Part shown: in pieces, positions 63,919 through 64,000 of the stretch
How positions within the stretch are numbered: position 1 is the first letter of the stretch
Layout of the letters: each line of letters starts with the position of its first letter
From: Hyphomicrobium sp. ghe19
Lineage (GTDB): Bacteria; Pseudomonadota; Alphaproteobacteria; Rhizobiales; Hyphomicrobiaceae
Direction of reading: 5' to 3'
Assembly: GCF_902712875.1 (NCBI RefSeq)
Contig: NZ_LR743509.1
Location: forward strand, 3,920,001 to 3,984,000
DNA length: 64,000 nucleotides
Notes under the pieces: generated by a model
The model's input: the letters and a program-made list of their open reading frames with translations, nothing else
Told to the model about the DNA's origin: nothing
Database searches by the model: none
Program-made: the position numbers and the translations under genes

Positions 63919-64000
63919 ATGCCGCGCTCGGATCGCTATTCCATCTTATCGGTTTTTCTTGAGGGACTTCGCGGGCAAACCGGGTGGGGTCCCACCTGGC
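63919..64000 (+). CDS. soxB: Sarcosine oxidase beta subunit, 5-prime end
   Basis: Partial, running off the right edge. Residues 1-27 read MPRSDRYSILSVFLEGLRG then QTGWGPTW, matching the N-terminal segment of heterotetrameric sarcosine oxidase beta subunits before the FAD motif. This enzyme demethylates sarcosine to glycine with one-carbon transfer to folate. ATG 63919 is the likely start; an in-frame ATG lies 60 bases upstream at 63859. Divergent from a LysR gene. Identification rests on a short stretch. Confidence 0.65.
   Translation, partial: MPRSDRYSILSVFLEGLRGQTGWGPTW

Noticed and set aside
1..64000. tRNA, rRNA, CRISPR array, insertion sequence, prophage or plasmid origin
   Set aside because: Looked for T-loop and CCA patterns, direct-repeat arrays, terminal inverted repeats and transposase motifs by eye; none found.

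Overview
The window reads as a chromosomal segment of a flagellated alphaproteobacterium of the order Hyphomicrobiales (Rhizobiales). The evidence is rhizobial-type gene content: motC, motE, flbT, flaF, an FtcR/Rem-type flagellar regulator, and a che operon in the Sinorhizobium order with two cheY genes, cheD and a cheT-like gene. GC content is high. A Hyphomicrobium-like methylotroph is a reasonable guess because a sarcosine oxidase gene starts at the right edge, but the genus is inference. No rRNA, tRNA, insertion sequence, prophage or CRISPR array was seen.

Layout. 1-9141: metabolic and transport genes (partial secreted protein, APC permease, glutamine amidotransferase, secreted phosphodiesterase/phosphatase, GT21 glycosyltransferase, small membrane protein, orphan sulfate-binding protein). 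Upstream of the sulfate gene lies a 25-codon reading frame ending in a tail very rich in Met and Cys. 9142-10521: ugd. 10708-15867 (+): flhA-fliR operon with an FlgJ-type rod protein and four small unassigned genes. 15875-24968 (-): complete chemotaxis operon mcp-STAS-cheY1-cheA-cheW-cheR-cheB-cheY2-cheD-cheT. 25491-30450: c-di-GMP block (PilZ, GGDEF-EAL, PilZ, GGDEF). 30684-36754 (-): ftcR-flgE-flgK-flgL-flaF-flbT-flgD-fliQ. 37105-38699: PilZ, J-domain-like, small unknown and GIY-YIG-like genes. 38710-46273 (-): flagellin, fliF, fliH-like, motB, motC, fliK. 46499-57672 (-): motA-fliM-fliN-fliG-flhB-unknown-flgB-flgC-fliE-flgG-flgA-flgI-motE-flgH-fliL-fliP. 57830-60575 (+): flgF-fliI-unknown. 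60587-63801 (-): GH24 lysozyme-like protein, a degenerate HAD-CBS fusion and a LysR regulator. 63919-64000 (+): start of a sarcosine oxidase beta subunit.

Together the window encodes nearly everything for one polar or lateral flagellum: export gate and ATPase, MS ring, C ring, rod, P and L rings, hook, junction proteins, one flagellin, and stator with periplasmic MotC/MotE. It also holds a full signalling pathway (receptor, kinase, two CheY, CheB/CheR/CheD adaptation, a CheT-like candidate phosphatase) and a local c-di-GMP circuit that could gate motility. Most genes overlap by 1-4 bases, so translational coupling is pervasive.

Most interesting points: the sulfur-rich leader peptide before the sulfate-binding gene; a terminator-like hairpin abutting the flhA start; tandem hairpins with identical loops at the fliP stop codon; a long hairpin between flagellin and fliF; the DxxxQ motif in the cheT-like gene; the GIY-YIG-like gene next to fliK; the pseudo-HAD-CBS fusion; and several uncharacterised small proteins locked inside flagellar operons. 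Coordinates and starts were assigned by reading the sequence. No database search was run.
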